Below, in pieces: positions 27,774-36,308 of a DNA stretch of 64,000 nt. The notes below the pieces were generated by a model that made no database searches, was not told where the DNA came from, and saw nothing but the letters and a program-made list of their open reading frames with translations. Each line of letters begins with the position of its first letter. The stretch's first letter is position 1. The DNA is from Alcanivorax jadensis T9 (lineage in GTDB: Bacteria; Pseudomonadota; Gammaproteobacteria; Pseudomonadales; Alcanivoracaceae): NCBI RefSeq assembly GCF_000756655.1, contig NZ_ARXU01000014.1, positions 38,719 to 102,718 of the forward strand. Direction: 5' to 3'. A program made the position numbers and the translations under genes.

Positions 27774-30284
27774 ATGCCAATGCTGTCGGCGTTATCAATC
27801 AATAAAAGCTTCGCTATCGGTATGGCCATCCTGGCTGTCGGGTTTTGGTGTGGTACTTCCTATGCACAGGATGAACCTGCATCGTTCAACTCATCTTTCC
27901 TGATGGGTTCCGCCAGAGACATGGATACCTCCTTGTATAGTCACGGCAATCCTGTGTCGGCAGGCGAGTACCGGCTGGATATGTATGTTAATGGCCAGTG
28001 GTTTGGTAAACAGGATATTGTTTTCAAGCCGGTGCCAGGAGAAAAAAGCGCAGAAACCTGCTTTACCGCTGAGGAGCTTCAGTTCTATGGCGTCGACGTT
28101 GAGTCTGTCGGGGCGCCAGATATTGAGGTAAAAAAGTGCAAACCCCTTTCTGAATGGATTGGGCAGGCGCAATCTCGCCTCGAGATTTCCTCACTACGCA
28201 TGGATCTGACCATTCCTCAGGAAAATATGCGCCGCGAGGCGAGAGGTTACGTGAATCCTGAGCTATGGGATCGTGGTATTGATGCCGGTTTTATCGGCTA
28301 CGACCTGAATGCTACAACTATCCGTGCGGACGAATCAGGGTCTGGAATCTCAAACAGTGACAACCTTTATCTTGGTATGAATTCCGGTGTGAATGTTGCG
28401 GGGTGGCAGCTCCGGCATAACTCCAGCGTATCAAGGCGGTCCGGTGATGGTTACGATTTTCAGAAGACTTCCACATTTGCGCGTCGCGCGTTCTCAAAAA
28501 TTCGTAGTAATCTGACCATTGGTGATAGCTTTACCAGTGGCGAGTTGTTCGATTCCGTAGCGTATCGAGGCATGAACCTTTCCAGTGAGGATCGCATGCT
28601 GCCTGATTCCATGCGTGGTTATGCCCCGGTGATTCGGGGCGTGGCTTCGACTAATGCCCGTGTCGAAGTTCGCCAGAACGGAAATCTTCTCTATAGCACC
28701 ACAGTATCACCCGGAAACTTTGTCATTGATGATCTTTATCCCACAGGTTTCGGGGGAGATCTGGATGTGCTTGTCACCGAAGCTGACGGCCAGCAGCGCA
28801 CCTTTAGTGTGCCCTATTCTTCCATTGCACAATTGCTGCGCGAGGGCATCGGTCGGCATAGCGTTACCGTGGCGCAACTACGCAATGACGAGCTGGAAGA
28901 TGAGCCTCTGTTTATGCAGGCCACGTACCAGCGTGGCCTGTATCATGACATTACCGGTTACCTGGGCAGTACAGTCAGTCAGGGTTATCGCTCTGTTTTG
29001 GTAGGTGCTGGCCTGGCCACAGAGCTGGGTGCCTTCTCCTTTGATGTGACCCGATCGCAAACAGAATTCAGGAATAATGACGACAAGTTTGGTAATAGCG
29101 TTCGTATCAATTATTCAAAGATGCTGAATCAGACCAACACCAACTTTACGCTTGCCGCGTATCGCTACTCTACAAAAGGTTTTTATGGTCTGTCGGATGC
29201 CATGTTTGCCAGAGAGTTTGATGAGCAGCAGTTGAGTCTGGCAGCGCTGAGAAACCAAAAGAGCCAGTTTCAGCTGACATTGAATCAGTCTCTTGGTCGC
29301 CGCTACGGATCTTTATACTTCACCGGCTCTGTGCGTGATTTCTGGGATACTGAAGGTGAAACCAAGCAATACCAGATGGGCTATAACAACCGCTTCAGGT
29401 CTGTTAGCTATGGTATTTCTGCAATCCGTACCACAACCCAGGAAGGCGATGCAGATAATCAGTTTGATCTTTCCTTCACCATGCCAATCGGTGGTGGTTA
29501 TAGCGGTCAATATATTGATGGTGGTGTTTCACTGGATGATGACGGTTATACATCGAGCCGTGCCGGTATCAATGGCTATGGTGGTGACCGCAACCAGTAC
29601 AACTATGGTATGCGGGTAACTGATAACGAACAGAATGGTTCCACGGTTGGAGTAAACGGTGAATACCGGAGCCGCTTTGCGTCTGTTAATGGTTCCTACA
29701 GTTACAGTGATGATTACCAGCAGGCCTCTGCCGGTGCGCGTGGCGCTTTTGTGGCGCACAAGGATGGCATAACCATGACACCGCAACACGGTGACACCAT
29801 GGTGCTTATTGAAGCCAAGGATGCCAAGGGTGCCGGAGTGGTAAGTGCCTCTGGTGTAGAAGTCGATGACTTTGGTTATGCGGTTTTACCCTATGTAACC
29901 CCTTACCGGATGAATCGCATCACTCTGGACCCCAACGGCATTGACAGAAATGTTGAGCTGAAAGGAACCAGTCGCAAGTTGGCACCTTATGCCGGTTCCA
30001 TCACCAAGATGACATTCGAGACAGAAAAAGGCCTTCCCATACTAATAAAAGCACACCGTCGTGATGGCATCAGTCTCCCTTTCGCTGCCAGAGTCTTTGA
30101 TCTGTCTGGAAATGAAGTGGGTGTGGTTGGTCAGAGCAGTGTCATTTTTGTTCGCAGGGAGCAGCGTCAAGGGGTGTTGACGGTGAAGTGGGGTGGTGAG
30201 CAGTGCAGGCTGACCTATCAACTTGGTGATGTGTCTCCAGAACAGGAGTTCGGTTTTGAAAAAACCAATGCGATTTGTCACTGA
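27774..30284 (+). CDS. Outer-membrane fimbrial usher
   Basis: An 836-aa usher. A signal peptide (cleavage near SYAQ) is followed by the N-terminal chaperone-binding domain (FNSSFL ... YRLDMYVNGQW), the 24-strand barrel with the plug domain (about 230-310, PVIRGVASTNARVEVRQNG), and two small C-terminal domains ending in CRLTYQLGD. It threads pilins across the outer membrane. The 3' end overlaps the adhesin gene by 29 nt if that gene starts at TTG 30256. GC content is clearly lower than in the flanking core genes, which suggests acquisition. Confidence 0.95.
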   Translation: MPMLSALSINKSFAIGMAILAVGFWCGTSYAQDEPASFNSSFLMGSARDMDTSLYSHGNPVSAGEYRLDMYVNGQWFGKQDIVFKPVPGEKSAETCFTAEELQFYGVDVESVGAPDIEVKKCKPLSEWIGQAQSRLEISSLRMDLTIPQENMRREARGYVNPELWDRGIDAGFIGYDLNATTIRADESGSGISNSDNLYLGMNSGVNVAGWQLRHNSSVSRRSGDGYDFQKTSTFARRAFSKIRSNLTIGDSFTSGELFDSVAYRGMNLSSEDRMLPDSMRGYAPVIRGVASTNARVEVRQNGNLLYSTTVSPGNFVIDDLYPTGFGGDLDVLVTEADGQQRTFSVPYSSIAQLLREGIGRHSVTVAQLRNDELEDEPLFMQATYQRGLYHDITGYLGSTVSQGYRSVLVGAGLATELGAFSFDVTRSQTEFRNNDDKFGNSVRINYSKMLNQTNTNFTLAAYRYSTKGFYGLSDAMFAREFDEQQLSLAALRNQKSQFQLTLNQSLGRRYGSLYFTGSVRDFWDTEGETKQYQMGYNNRFRSVSYGISAIRTTTQEGDADNQFDLSFTMPIGGGYSGQYIDGGVSLDDDGYTSSRAGINGYGGDRNQYNYGMRVTDNEQNGSTVGVNGEYRSRFASVNGSYSYSDDYQQASAGARGAFVAHKDGITMTPQHGDTMVLIEAKDAKGAGVVSASGVEVDDFGYAVLPYVTPYRMNRITLDPNGIDRNVELKGTSRKLAPYAGSITKMTFETEKGLPILIKAHRRDGISLPFAARVFDLSGNEVGVVGQSSVIFVRREQRQGVLTVKWGGEQCRLTYQLGDVSPEQEFGFEKTNAICH

Positions 30285-31299
30285 GCGATTTGATGGCATG
30301 GCGGCGTACTGTTTATCCGTCAGCATGCTGTGTTTGCTGAGTATTACAGGTCATGCAGCTTGTTATGTGTCATCCGGATTTAGCGCTCAGGACGTGCGCA
30401 TGGAATTGGGCCGTGTCCTGATCCAGCCGGATTTGCCGGTCGGGGCGATCATTCAGACCCTGCAAGTGCCGATTACCGCAAAAAACAATGCCGGGTCCTG
30501 TAACTTCGGAGGCTTTTCCAGAGGGGAGCTGGTGCGCAATCCTTCTGCTGTCCCCGGGTTTTCGAATGTGTATCAAACGGATGTGCCGGGGGTGGGGATT
30601 CGGCTTTACCGGGAAGCGGGTGATATATCGACCTACTATCCTCACCAGATCAATTTCAGCGGCAACCGGCAGTTAAACCTGATTGGCGGGTACTTCAAAG
30701 TGGAGCTGGTAAAGACGGCAGCGGCCACCGGGTCCGGGCCTGTTGGCCCCCCGGGATTGTTTTCAACGTATTATCTCGATGGTTCTGGCATTAACCGACC
30801 GGTTCTTACCTCCACGTTGACGGGGCAAGGGATCACTATTGTTAATTCATCCTGCCAGGTCGATGCGGGCTCAAAAAATATTGCCGTTAACTTCGGCTCG
30901 GTTTCCAACCGTGATTTTAGCGGGGTAGGGTCGAGGGTGAATCCGAGAGATTTCGAGATCCGTATGCGTTGCCAGGGCGGCAATGTTGCCGGTCTGGATC
31001 AGGGGCTCATCAAGGTAAGGTTTGATGGAACCCAGGACACATCAAACATGCCGGGTGTGCTGGCCATTGATAGTGGTCCGGCATCGGCTAGTGGTATTGG
31101 CATTCAGCTTAATCAGACGCTGGGAGGCACCGAGCAGACGGTTTCTTTAGGTGAAGGCGTTACCCTGGGCCGCACTCCTGTTAACGATTCGGCGGAGTTT
31201 GTGTTGCCCATGCGTGCTTACTATATCCAGACCCAGCCAGGCACAGTTGGCGCAGGGACCGGTAATGGAAGAGCCACGTTCACCATTGAGTACCATTAA
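30256..31299 (+). CDS. Fimbrial tip adhesin/minor subunit, two-domain
   Basis: A protein of about 347 aa. The chosen start is TTG at 30256, with AGGAG 7 nt upstream inside the usher gene; ATG at 30268 has no such site but is possible. After a signal peptide (ending GHA) comes an N-terminal domain (about 40-190) of unknown receptor specificity. A pilin domain follows, beginning near SSCQVDAGSKNIAVNFG and ending FTIEYH. This layout is that of FimH-like tip adhesins, whose lectin domain precedes a pilin domain. The stop lies in a perfect palindrome shared with the convergent gene. Confidence 0.8.
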   Translation: MKKPMRFVTERFDGMAAYCLSVSMLCLLSITGHAACYVSSGFSAQDVRMELGRVLIQPDLPVGAIIQTLQVPITAKNNAGSCNFGGFSRGELVRNPSAVPGFSNVYQTDVPGVGIRLYREAGDISTYYPHQINFSGNRQLNLIGGYFKVELVKTAAATGSGPVGPPGLFSTYYLDGSGINRPVLTSTLTGQGITIVNSSCQVDAGSKNIAVNFGSVSNRDFSGVGSRVNPRDFEIRMRCQGGNVAGLDQGLIKVRFDGTQDTSNMPGVLAIDSGPASASGIGIQLNQTLGGTEQTVSLGEGVTLGRTPVNDSAEFVLPMRAYYIQTQPGTVGAGTGNGRATFTIEYH

Positions 31300-31310
31300 T
31301 GGTACTCAAT
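31285..31310. repeat. Perfect 26-bp palindrome at the overlap of two convergent stop codons
   Basis: The 13 bases ATTGAGTACCATT at 31285-31297 are followed at once by their exact complement (31298-31310), with no loop. The palindrome encodes Glu-Tyr-His-stop on both strands, the ends of the adhesin gene and of the minus-strand gene. It could form a stem in both transcripts, but there is no T-run. Confidence 0.9.
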
Positions 31311-31637
31311 GACATAGCGCATACTGGTCGGCTCCGTGCCAGAAGACGCAATACGCTCCTGAAGGTGTCCTGACCGGGTCTCTACCGCCACAGATTGGGT
31401 GTGACTGGATCCGGCGACAGGCTCAAGGTAGGTCTTGGCAATGTGCTGCCCGGCAGACAGCCCCTGATTGCCGCAGGAGTTCACGATCACGTCGGTATAA
31501 CCGGCCTGGTTCTGCGTCCCCGGTTGGCAAGACGCATAAACAACCGCTCCCTGGAATGAGATCGTATTGCTGGCCATGGCTGCTGAGGCAGACAGTGCGA
31601 GTAGCGCGGCGATCCCTGTTCGGCTTGCAGTATTCAT
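31296..31637 (-). CDS. Short exported fimbrial-subunit-like protein
   Basis: A 113-aa protein: a signal peptide ending AMA, a mature part starting SNTISFQGAVVYASCQPG, two cysteines, and the C-terminal strand MRYVIEYH, like the pilin strands in this operon. The mature chain of about 90 aa is shorter than a full pilin. It may be a reduced subunit, a terminator of the fibre or a regulator. It runs opposite to the operon and shares the palindromic 3' end with the adhesin. The start is at 31637 after GGGGGC; an ATG six codons upstream is also possible. Confidence 0.65.
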   Translation of the reverse strand: MNTASRTGIAALLALSASAAMASNTISFQGAVVYASCQPGTQNQAGYTDVIVNSCGNQGLSAGQHIAKTYLEPVAGSSHTQSVAVETRSGHLQERIASSGTEPTSMRYVIEYH

Positions 31638-31792
31638 GGTGCCCCCTTCGATCACTGTTTAGTTATTTTGTCTAAGCGCGAAGGTTTATTTCTAGTACTT
31701 TTTCATTGGTTTTATGTAGTGATTGGCGTGCTCTTTTACATTTTCAGCACTGAAAGGTGGAAAATGGAGGATGACCGGTTGCGGCAGAAGGA

Positions 31793-32992
31793 TCAGTCGA
31801 GCAACGAACATTTCCGTCCCGCCACCGTCTTTGCCATCTGCATGCGCAGCCATGGCACTCTCTCCATGATCGGAAAGAGCAGGTCCCGCCCGGTGGATAC
31901 GTTGCGGCTATGGGATTGAAACGCCGGGGTCAGCCAGCGGCTCATGCGCTGGTAGAAGCGGATTTGTGGCTCCCGCTGGCGATGATAGTGCGCCCAGGCC
32001 TGGGGCCAATTGTCCGTGTTGGCCACGGCCTGGCCGAGAGCCCGGGCATCCAGCAGGGCCATGTTGGCGCCCTGGCCCAGTTGCGGGCTCATGGCATGGG
32101 CGGCATCGCCAATGATGCCCAGCCGATTTTCCCCCCAGTGATGCATGATTACATCCCGGTAGGTGGCGGGGAGCAGCTGTTTCTGGTGTGTCAGGGGAGC
32201 CAACACTGATTCCAGTTGCGGCCAGAGCGTGAGTGCCTGCTGGCGCCAGCCGGCAAAATCAAAATCCGGGTGCTGCCAATCGTTCATCTGCGCCACCGGC
32301 AGGCTCCAGAAAAAACTGGCCAGGGCTTGCTCCGGCTGATCCGGGCGGCAGCCGGTGGGCAGGATGCCAGCCATCTGTCCGGCCTGGTGGTAGCGCTGTT
32401 GCAGCAACGGTGCCGCAAACGATTCGACCATGGGCTGCATGGCCCACATGGCTCCCCAGGGATAAAGCCGGTCATAGCGGGTCCAGGCGGCCGGGCGTAG
32501 ACGGCTGTGGCTGCCGTTAGCAATCAACACGGCATCAAAGGACAGCCGGCAGGGCTCACCTGCCTGCTCGGCGATCACGGTGGCGTGATCCGCCAGGGTT
32601 TCCACGGCACTGACCGTGCAGTCCATCAGCCGTTGGTGTGGGAGTGTGTGCAGGTGCTGGTCCAATACATGGCAGAGACTGGCACGGTGCACGCCCAGGC
32701 CGTGGCTGTGAGCGTCCAGGCTGCGGTAGGTGGTGTTCATGATGCGCCGGCCTTCGCGGGTGTGGCCGACCAGAGCATCGACGCGGGCGCCGTAGCCGAG
32801 CATCGCCTGATACAGCCCCATCTCCTTGAGTACCGACAGGCCGGTGGGTTGTAGTAAAAGACCGGCCCCCACTGGCGCCAGTGCCTTGGCCCGTTCAATC
32901 AGGGTGATGTGGTGCCCTTGTTCGGCGAGCAGGGCGGCAGTGGCCAGGCCGGCGGTGCCGGCGCCGATAATGGCGATGGATTGTGGTTGCAC
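31793..32992 (-). CDS. FAD-dependent aromatic-ring-type monooxygenase
   Basis: A 399-aa group A flavoprotein monooxygenase. The N-terminus SIAIIGAGTAGLATAALLAEQG binds FAD (GxGxxG). The second FAD motif IIGDAAHAMSPQLGQGANMALLDARAL is complete, and a DG-like segment lies between them. It resembles salicylate hydroxylase and UbiH/VisC-type enzymes that use NAD(P)H and O2. No pathway genes adjoin it, so the substrate is unknown. Confidence 0.88.
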   Translation of the reverse strand: MQPQSIAIIGAGTAGLATAALLAEQGHHITLIERAKALAPVGAGLLLQPTGLSVLKEMGLYQAMLGYGARVDALVGHTREGRRIMNTTYRSLDAHSHGLGVHRASLCHVLDQHLHTLPHQRLMDCTVSAVETLADHATVIAEQAGEPCRLSFDAVLIANGSHSRLRPAAWTRYDRLYPWGAMWAMQPMVESFAAPLLQQRYHQAGQMAGILPTGCRPDQPEQALASFFWSLPVAQMNDWQHPDFDFAGWRQQALTLWPQLESVLAPLTHQKQLLPATYRDVIMHHWGENRLGIIGDAAHAMSPQLGQGANMALLDARALGQAVANTDNWPQAWAHYHRQREPQIRFYQRMSRWLTPAFQSHSRNVSTGRDLLFPIMERVPWLRMQMAKTVAGRKCSLLD

Positions 32993-33063
32993 TGATGAGC
33001 GTCCTTCCCCGAAAAGGCTTGCTCATGCTAGCAGAGCAAGGTGCTATGGTTTGGGCAAGGATC

Positions 33064-33091
33064 AAAAAAAACGGGCCGCGAAGCGGCCCGT
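33064..33091 (-). terminator. Rho-independent terminator of fpr
   Basis: On the minus strand, ACGGGCCGC/GCGGCCCGT with a 3-nt loop is followed by eight T. It lies 34 nt beyond the fpr stop and also shields the next minus-strand gene. Confidence 0.9.
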
Positions 33092-33124
33092 AGCGTGTTG
33101 CGTGCAAGCATGTAGGCGTTTAAC

Positions 33125-33901
33125 TCATTTCTCAACAAACGCCCGCTCGATCACATACTCACCCAGCTCGCCGCCGCGGGTTTCCTTGAAGCCCCAGCCA
33201 TCGAGAATTGCCTGGGTATCCTTGAGCATGGCCGGACTGCCGCACAGCATGAAGCGATCGTTTTCCAGGCTCGGGGTTGGCAGCCCCAGGTCCTCAAAGA
33301 TCTTGCCGCTGGTCATCAGGTCGGTGAGGCGGCCCTGGTTGCGGAAGGGTTCGCGGGTCACCGTCGGGTAGTAGAGCAGTTTGCCTTTGACGAATTCACC
33401 GAAGAATTCGTTGTTGGGCAGCTCGCTCTGAATAGTGTCCTGATAGGCCAGTTCGGATATATGGCGCACCCCGTGGGTAAGGATCACCCGGTCGTACTGG
33501 TCGTAGACCTCTGGGTCCTTGATGATGCTCATGAACGGTGCCAGGCCGGTGCCGGTGGACAGCAGCCACAGATTCTTGCCCGGAAGCAGGTGGTCGGCTA
33601 CCAGAGTACCGGTGGGCTTGCGGCTCACATAGATCTTGTCACCCGGCTGGATGTTCTGCAGCTGGGAGGTGAGCGGGCCGTCCGGCACCTTGATGCTGAA
33701 GAACTCCAGTTCTTCCTCATAGTTGGCGCTGGCGATGGAGTAGGCACGCAACAGCGGGCGGCCATTGTCCTGTTCCAGGCCGATCATGGTGAAGTGGCCA
33801 TTCTTGAAACGGAAACCCGGGTCCCGGCTGGTGGTGAAGCTGAACAGGGTGTCGTTCCAGTGGCGCACGCTGGTAACGGTTTCAGTATTCAAATTAGACA
33901 T
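33125..33901 (-). CDS. fpr: Ferredoxin/flavodoxin-NADP+ reductase
   Basis: A 258-aa FAD enzyme that passes electrons between NADPH and ferredoxin or flavodoxin. The FAD site RAYSIASANYEEELEFF and the NADP site LLSTGTGLAPFMSII are present, with FMLCGSPAMLKDT near the end; these match the bacterial FNR subclass. The divergent LysR gene resembles the fpr-finR pair of Pseudomonas, in which FinR activates fpr under oxidative stress. Confidence 0.95.
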   Translation of the reverse strand: MSNLNTETVTSVRHWNDTLFSFTTSRDPGFRFKNGHFTMIGLEQDNGRPLLRAYSIASANYEEELEFFSIKVPDGPLTSQLQNIQPGDKIYVSRKPTGTLVADHLLPGKNLWLLSTGTGLAPFMSIIKDPEVYDQYDRVILTHGVRHISELAYQDTIQSELPNNEFFGEFVKGKLLYYPTVTREPFRNQGRLTDLMTSGKIFEDLGLPTPSLENDRFMLCGSPAMLKDTQAILDGWGFKETRGGELGEYVIERAFVEK

Positions 33902-33959
33902 AATTAATTCAGCGCTTATTCCAAAACTCCAGTTGGTGGAAATTTAATCGAAGAAGGTT

Positions 33960-34000
33960 TATCGGTAAAATGGGTAATTCCGATAGAATATATCGGTAAA
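33960..34000. promoter_or_regulatory. Candidate LysR/FinR binding region between fpr and finR
   Basis: TATCGGTAAA occurs twice (33960-33969 and 33991-34000), and CCGATA-N5-TATCGG (33980-33985/33991-33996) forms an inverted repeat. Both lie in the 146-bp divergent promoter region, about 50 bp from the LysR start. This is a plausible operator for the LysR protein. Confidence 0.5.
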
Positions 34001-34047
34001 TACGATATAAGGGCTCGTCCACCTTTGCAGACAGCCCGGAGGGAGCC

Positions 34048-34932
34048 ATGAAATTTACTCTGCGACAGCTCCAGGTCTTCCTGGCCACGGCGCACCACGA
34101 AAACATCAGCAAGGCAGCGGACAGCCTCAGCATGAGTCAGTCCGCTGCCTCCGGGGCGCTCAAGGAACTGGAGACCCTGTACGATCTGAAGTTTTTCGAA
34201 CGCGCAGGGAAGCGACTCAAGCTCAATGAGGTGGGGCGTCAGTTCTGGCCGCGGGCGGAGGCGTTGCTGGCCCAGGCCCGGGAGCTGGAGGCAGACCTGT
34301 TGTCGCACCGGGATCTGGGGCGCCTGAATGTGGGGGCCACGCTGACTATCGGCAATTATCTGGCGGTGGGCATCATGGCCGATTACATGGCAGAACAGCC
34401 CGGCGCCCGAGTACATCTGGAGGTGGCCAACACCCGGAACATCGTGGAGCGGGTGTTGGCGTTCGAGCTGGATCTGGGCCTGATTGAGGGCGAGCTGAAC
34501 CACCCGGATCTGGAGCTGCTGCCCTGGTTGGAGGATGAGCTGGTGGTGTTTTGCAGCCCGAGCCATCCGCTTGCCGGTAAGGAAGCACTTACCGATGAAG
34601 AGCTGCGGGCGGCCCAGTGGATTGTCCGCGAATCCGGTTCCGGCACCCGGCAGACCTTTGAACGTGCCCTGCATGGACTGGTGCCGGAGCTGGATCTGGC
34701 CCTGGAGCTGGAGCATACCGAGGCGATCAAGCGGGCGGTGGAAACCGGGCTGGGCATCAGTTGCCTGTCGCGGGTATGTCTGCGCGAGGCCTTCACTCGC
34801 GGGTCGCTGGTGGAATTACCGGTGCCCCACCGGGATTTCAGCCGTGATTTCTACTTTGTACTGCATCGCCAGAAATACCGCAGCCCGGGCATTGAGAGGT
34901 GGCTGGAATTATGTCGCGCTTGCGCCGGATAA
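34048..34932 (+). CDS. LysR-family regulator, FinR-like
   Basis: A 294-aa LysR protein. The N-terminal helix-turn-helix (residues 1-60) includes LRQLQVFLATAHHENISKAA and MSQSAASGALKELE; the rest is an effector domain of the periplasmic-binding type. It is divergent from fpr, as FinR is in Pseudomonas, so it probably activates fpr on oxidant exposure. Its end overlaps the M23 peptidase gene by 22 nt. The symbol is left blank because the assignment rests on synteny. Confidence 0.88.
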   Translation: MKFTLRQLQVFLATAHHENISKAADSLSMSQSAASGALKELETLYDLKFFERAGKRLKLNEVGRQFWPRAEALLAQARELEADLLSHRDLGRLNVGATLTIGNYLAVGIMADYMAEQPGARVHLEVANTRNIVERVLAFELDLGLIEGELNHPDLELLPWLEDELVVFCSPSHPLAGKEALTDEELRAAQWIVRESGSGTRQTFERALHGLVPELDLALELEHTEAIKRAVETGLGISCLSRVCLREAFTRGSLVELPVPHRDFSRDFYFVLHRQKYRSPGIERWLELCRACAG

Positions 34933-35435
34933 CCGGTTACAGCCTGATCGGGCTGACACTGCTGCTGGCTCTCGGGTTGCTGCTGCCGGAGGGGCGCCAG
35001 GTTCCCGTGCAGGGCGCCGACAGCAACGACTGGCACCCGCAGACGTTCTGGTATCATCCCTGGGGCAAGTCCGGAGTGCACAAGGGCGTGGATATTTTTG
35101 CCACCAGCGGCACGCCGGTACTGGCCAGTAGCGGCGGTCTGGTGCTATTTCGCGGCGAACTGGCCCGGGGCGGCAAGGTCGTTCTGGTGCTGGGCCCTCG
35201 TTGGCGGCTCCACTATTATGCGCACTTGGCGGACATTGCCGATACCGGCCCCTGGCTATGGGCCGGGGAACCGCTGGGCACCGTGGGCAATAGCGGCAAT
35301 GCGATCGGCAAGCCGCCCCATCTGCATTATTCGCTGGTCAGCCTGTTGCCGTTGGTGTGGCACGCTGACGGTGCACCGCAGGGCTGGAAGAAGATGTTTT
35401 ACCTTAACCCGCTGACGCATTTTGATGTGCGCTAA
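34911..35435 (+). CDS. M23-family metallopeptidase (LytM-like)
   Basis: A 174-aa protein with an N-terminal hydrophobic anchor or signal (about residues 6-25). The LytM zinc site is intact: HKGVDIF (His, Asp) and PPHLHYSL (HxH). Such enzymes cut peptide cross-links in peptidoglycan, and this one should act in the periplasm. It overlaps the LysR gene, which suggests cotranscription, though no functional link is evident. Confidence 0.88.
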   Translation: MSRLRRITGYSLIGLTLLLALGLLLPEGRQVPVQGADSNDWHPQTFWYHPWGKSGVHKGVDIFATSGTPVLASSGGLVLFRGELARGGKVVLVLGPRWRLHYYAHLADIADTGPWLWAGEPLGTVGNSGNAIGKPPHLHYSLVSLLPLVWHADGAPQGWKKMFYLNPLTHFDVR

Positions 35436-35465
35436 CCTGTTGCTGCTGAAGGAGATCCCGTCATC

Positions 35466-36200
35466 GTGAAACAGGAGTGGCAGGCGTTCTGGCTGGCAGT
35501 GGGCTTCCTGACCCGGATTCCCATGCCGGTGACGATCGACTATTCACAGACGCTGATGAACCGCTCCAGCCTTTACTTCCCTTTGGTGGGGCTGTTGCTG
35601 GGCGGGCTTTATGCGGCGCTCTTTACCGGCCTGGCCGCGTTCTGGAGCCTGCCGGTGTGTATCGGTCTGGTGCTGGCCTTCCATCTCTGGATTACCGGTA
35701 CTTTCCATGAGGATGGTCTGGCGGACAGCATGGATGCCCTGGGCGGCGGCTACACGGTGGCGCGGCGGCTGGAGATCATGAAGGACAGCCGCATCGGCAC
35801 CTACGGTGCGGTGGCGTTGTTCGTGGCGCTGGGCCTGAAGGTTGTGTTGCTGATGGATGCCGAACCGGTCTGGCTGGCCCTGCTGGTGACGCCTGCCATC
35901 GGGCGGCTGACGCCCTTGCTGCTGATGCGTTTTCTGCCCTACGTGACCGACCCGGATACCAGTAAAAGCAAACCGGTGGCGGAGGCCTTCAGCGGACAGC
36001 GATTGCTACTGGCCACACTCTTTACCGTGGTGGTGGCGCTGCTGTTTTCGGTGTGGCTGCCTGCCTTGCTGGCAGTGGGGGTGGTCGCTCTGCTGTGGGG
36101 CGCCAGCCTGAAGCGGCAGCTGGGTGGCTATACCGGGGATGCATTGGGGGCCAGCGTGGTGTTTACCGAGTTGGTGTTTTTGTTGGGTTTGGCTCTGTAG
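35466..36200 (+). CDS. cobS: Adenosylcobinamide-GDP ribazoletransferase (cobalamin synthase)
   Basis: A 244-aa inner-membrane enzyme that joins alpha-ribazole to adenosylcobinamide-GDP in the last steps of B12 assembly. Signature: WITGTFHEDGLADSMDALGGG (acidic Mg site), then DSRIGTYGAVAL. It has about six hydrophobic segments. The GTG start follows AAGGAG. No other cob gene and no cobalamin riboswitch is near, so it probably serves salvage. Confidence 0.93.
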   Translation: MKQEWQAFWLAVGFLTRIPMPVTIDYSQTLMNRSSLYFPLVGLLLGGLYAALFTGLAAFWSLPVCIGLVLAFHLWITGTFHEDGLADSMDALGGGYTVARRLEIMKDSRIGTYGAVALFVALGLKVVLLMDAEPVWLALLVTPAIGRLTPLLLMRFLPYVTDPDTSKSKPVAEAFSGQRLLLATLFTVVVALLFSVWLPALLAVGVVALLWGASLKRQLGGYTGDALGASVVFTELVFLLGLAL

Positions 36201-36301
36201 GGTGAATTAGCCGCAGGCGTAATCCACCATGCATGCTCCTATTCCAACCATCACGCCTACGATGAAAAAGGTGGATTACGCCTGCGGCTAATCAACCCTA
36301 C
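36197..36301. repeat. Long palindromic intergenic element
   Basis: Arms at 36197-36228 (GTAGGGTGAATTAGCC...) and 36270-36301 (...AATCAACCCTAC) are inverted copies with 30 of 32 matches, around a 41-bp centre. The left arm contains the cobS stop codon, and the right arm ends 8 nt before the stop of the convergent gene. It can fold in either transcript and may terminate both. Confidence 0.8.
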
Positions 36302-36308
36302 GTTTCCA

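Noticed and set aside
31668..31919. Plus-strand ORF with a hydrophobic N-terminus beside the FAD monooxygenase
   Set aside because: Its second half is antisense to the monooxygenase 3' end, it has no ribosome site, and the hydrophobic look comes from a T-rich intergenic stretch.
35436..35465. Cobalamin riboswitch upstream of cobS
   Set aside because: The gap before cobS is only 30 bp and lacks the conserved B12-box; nothing suitable is seen in the preceding gene.
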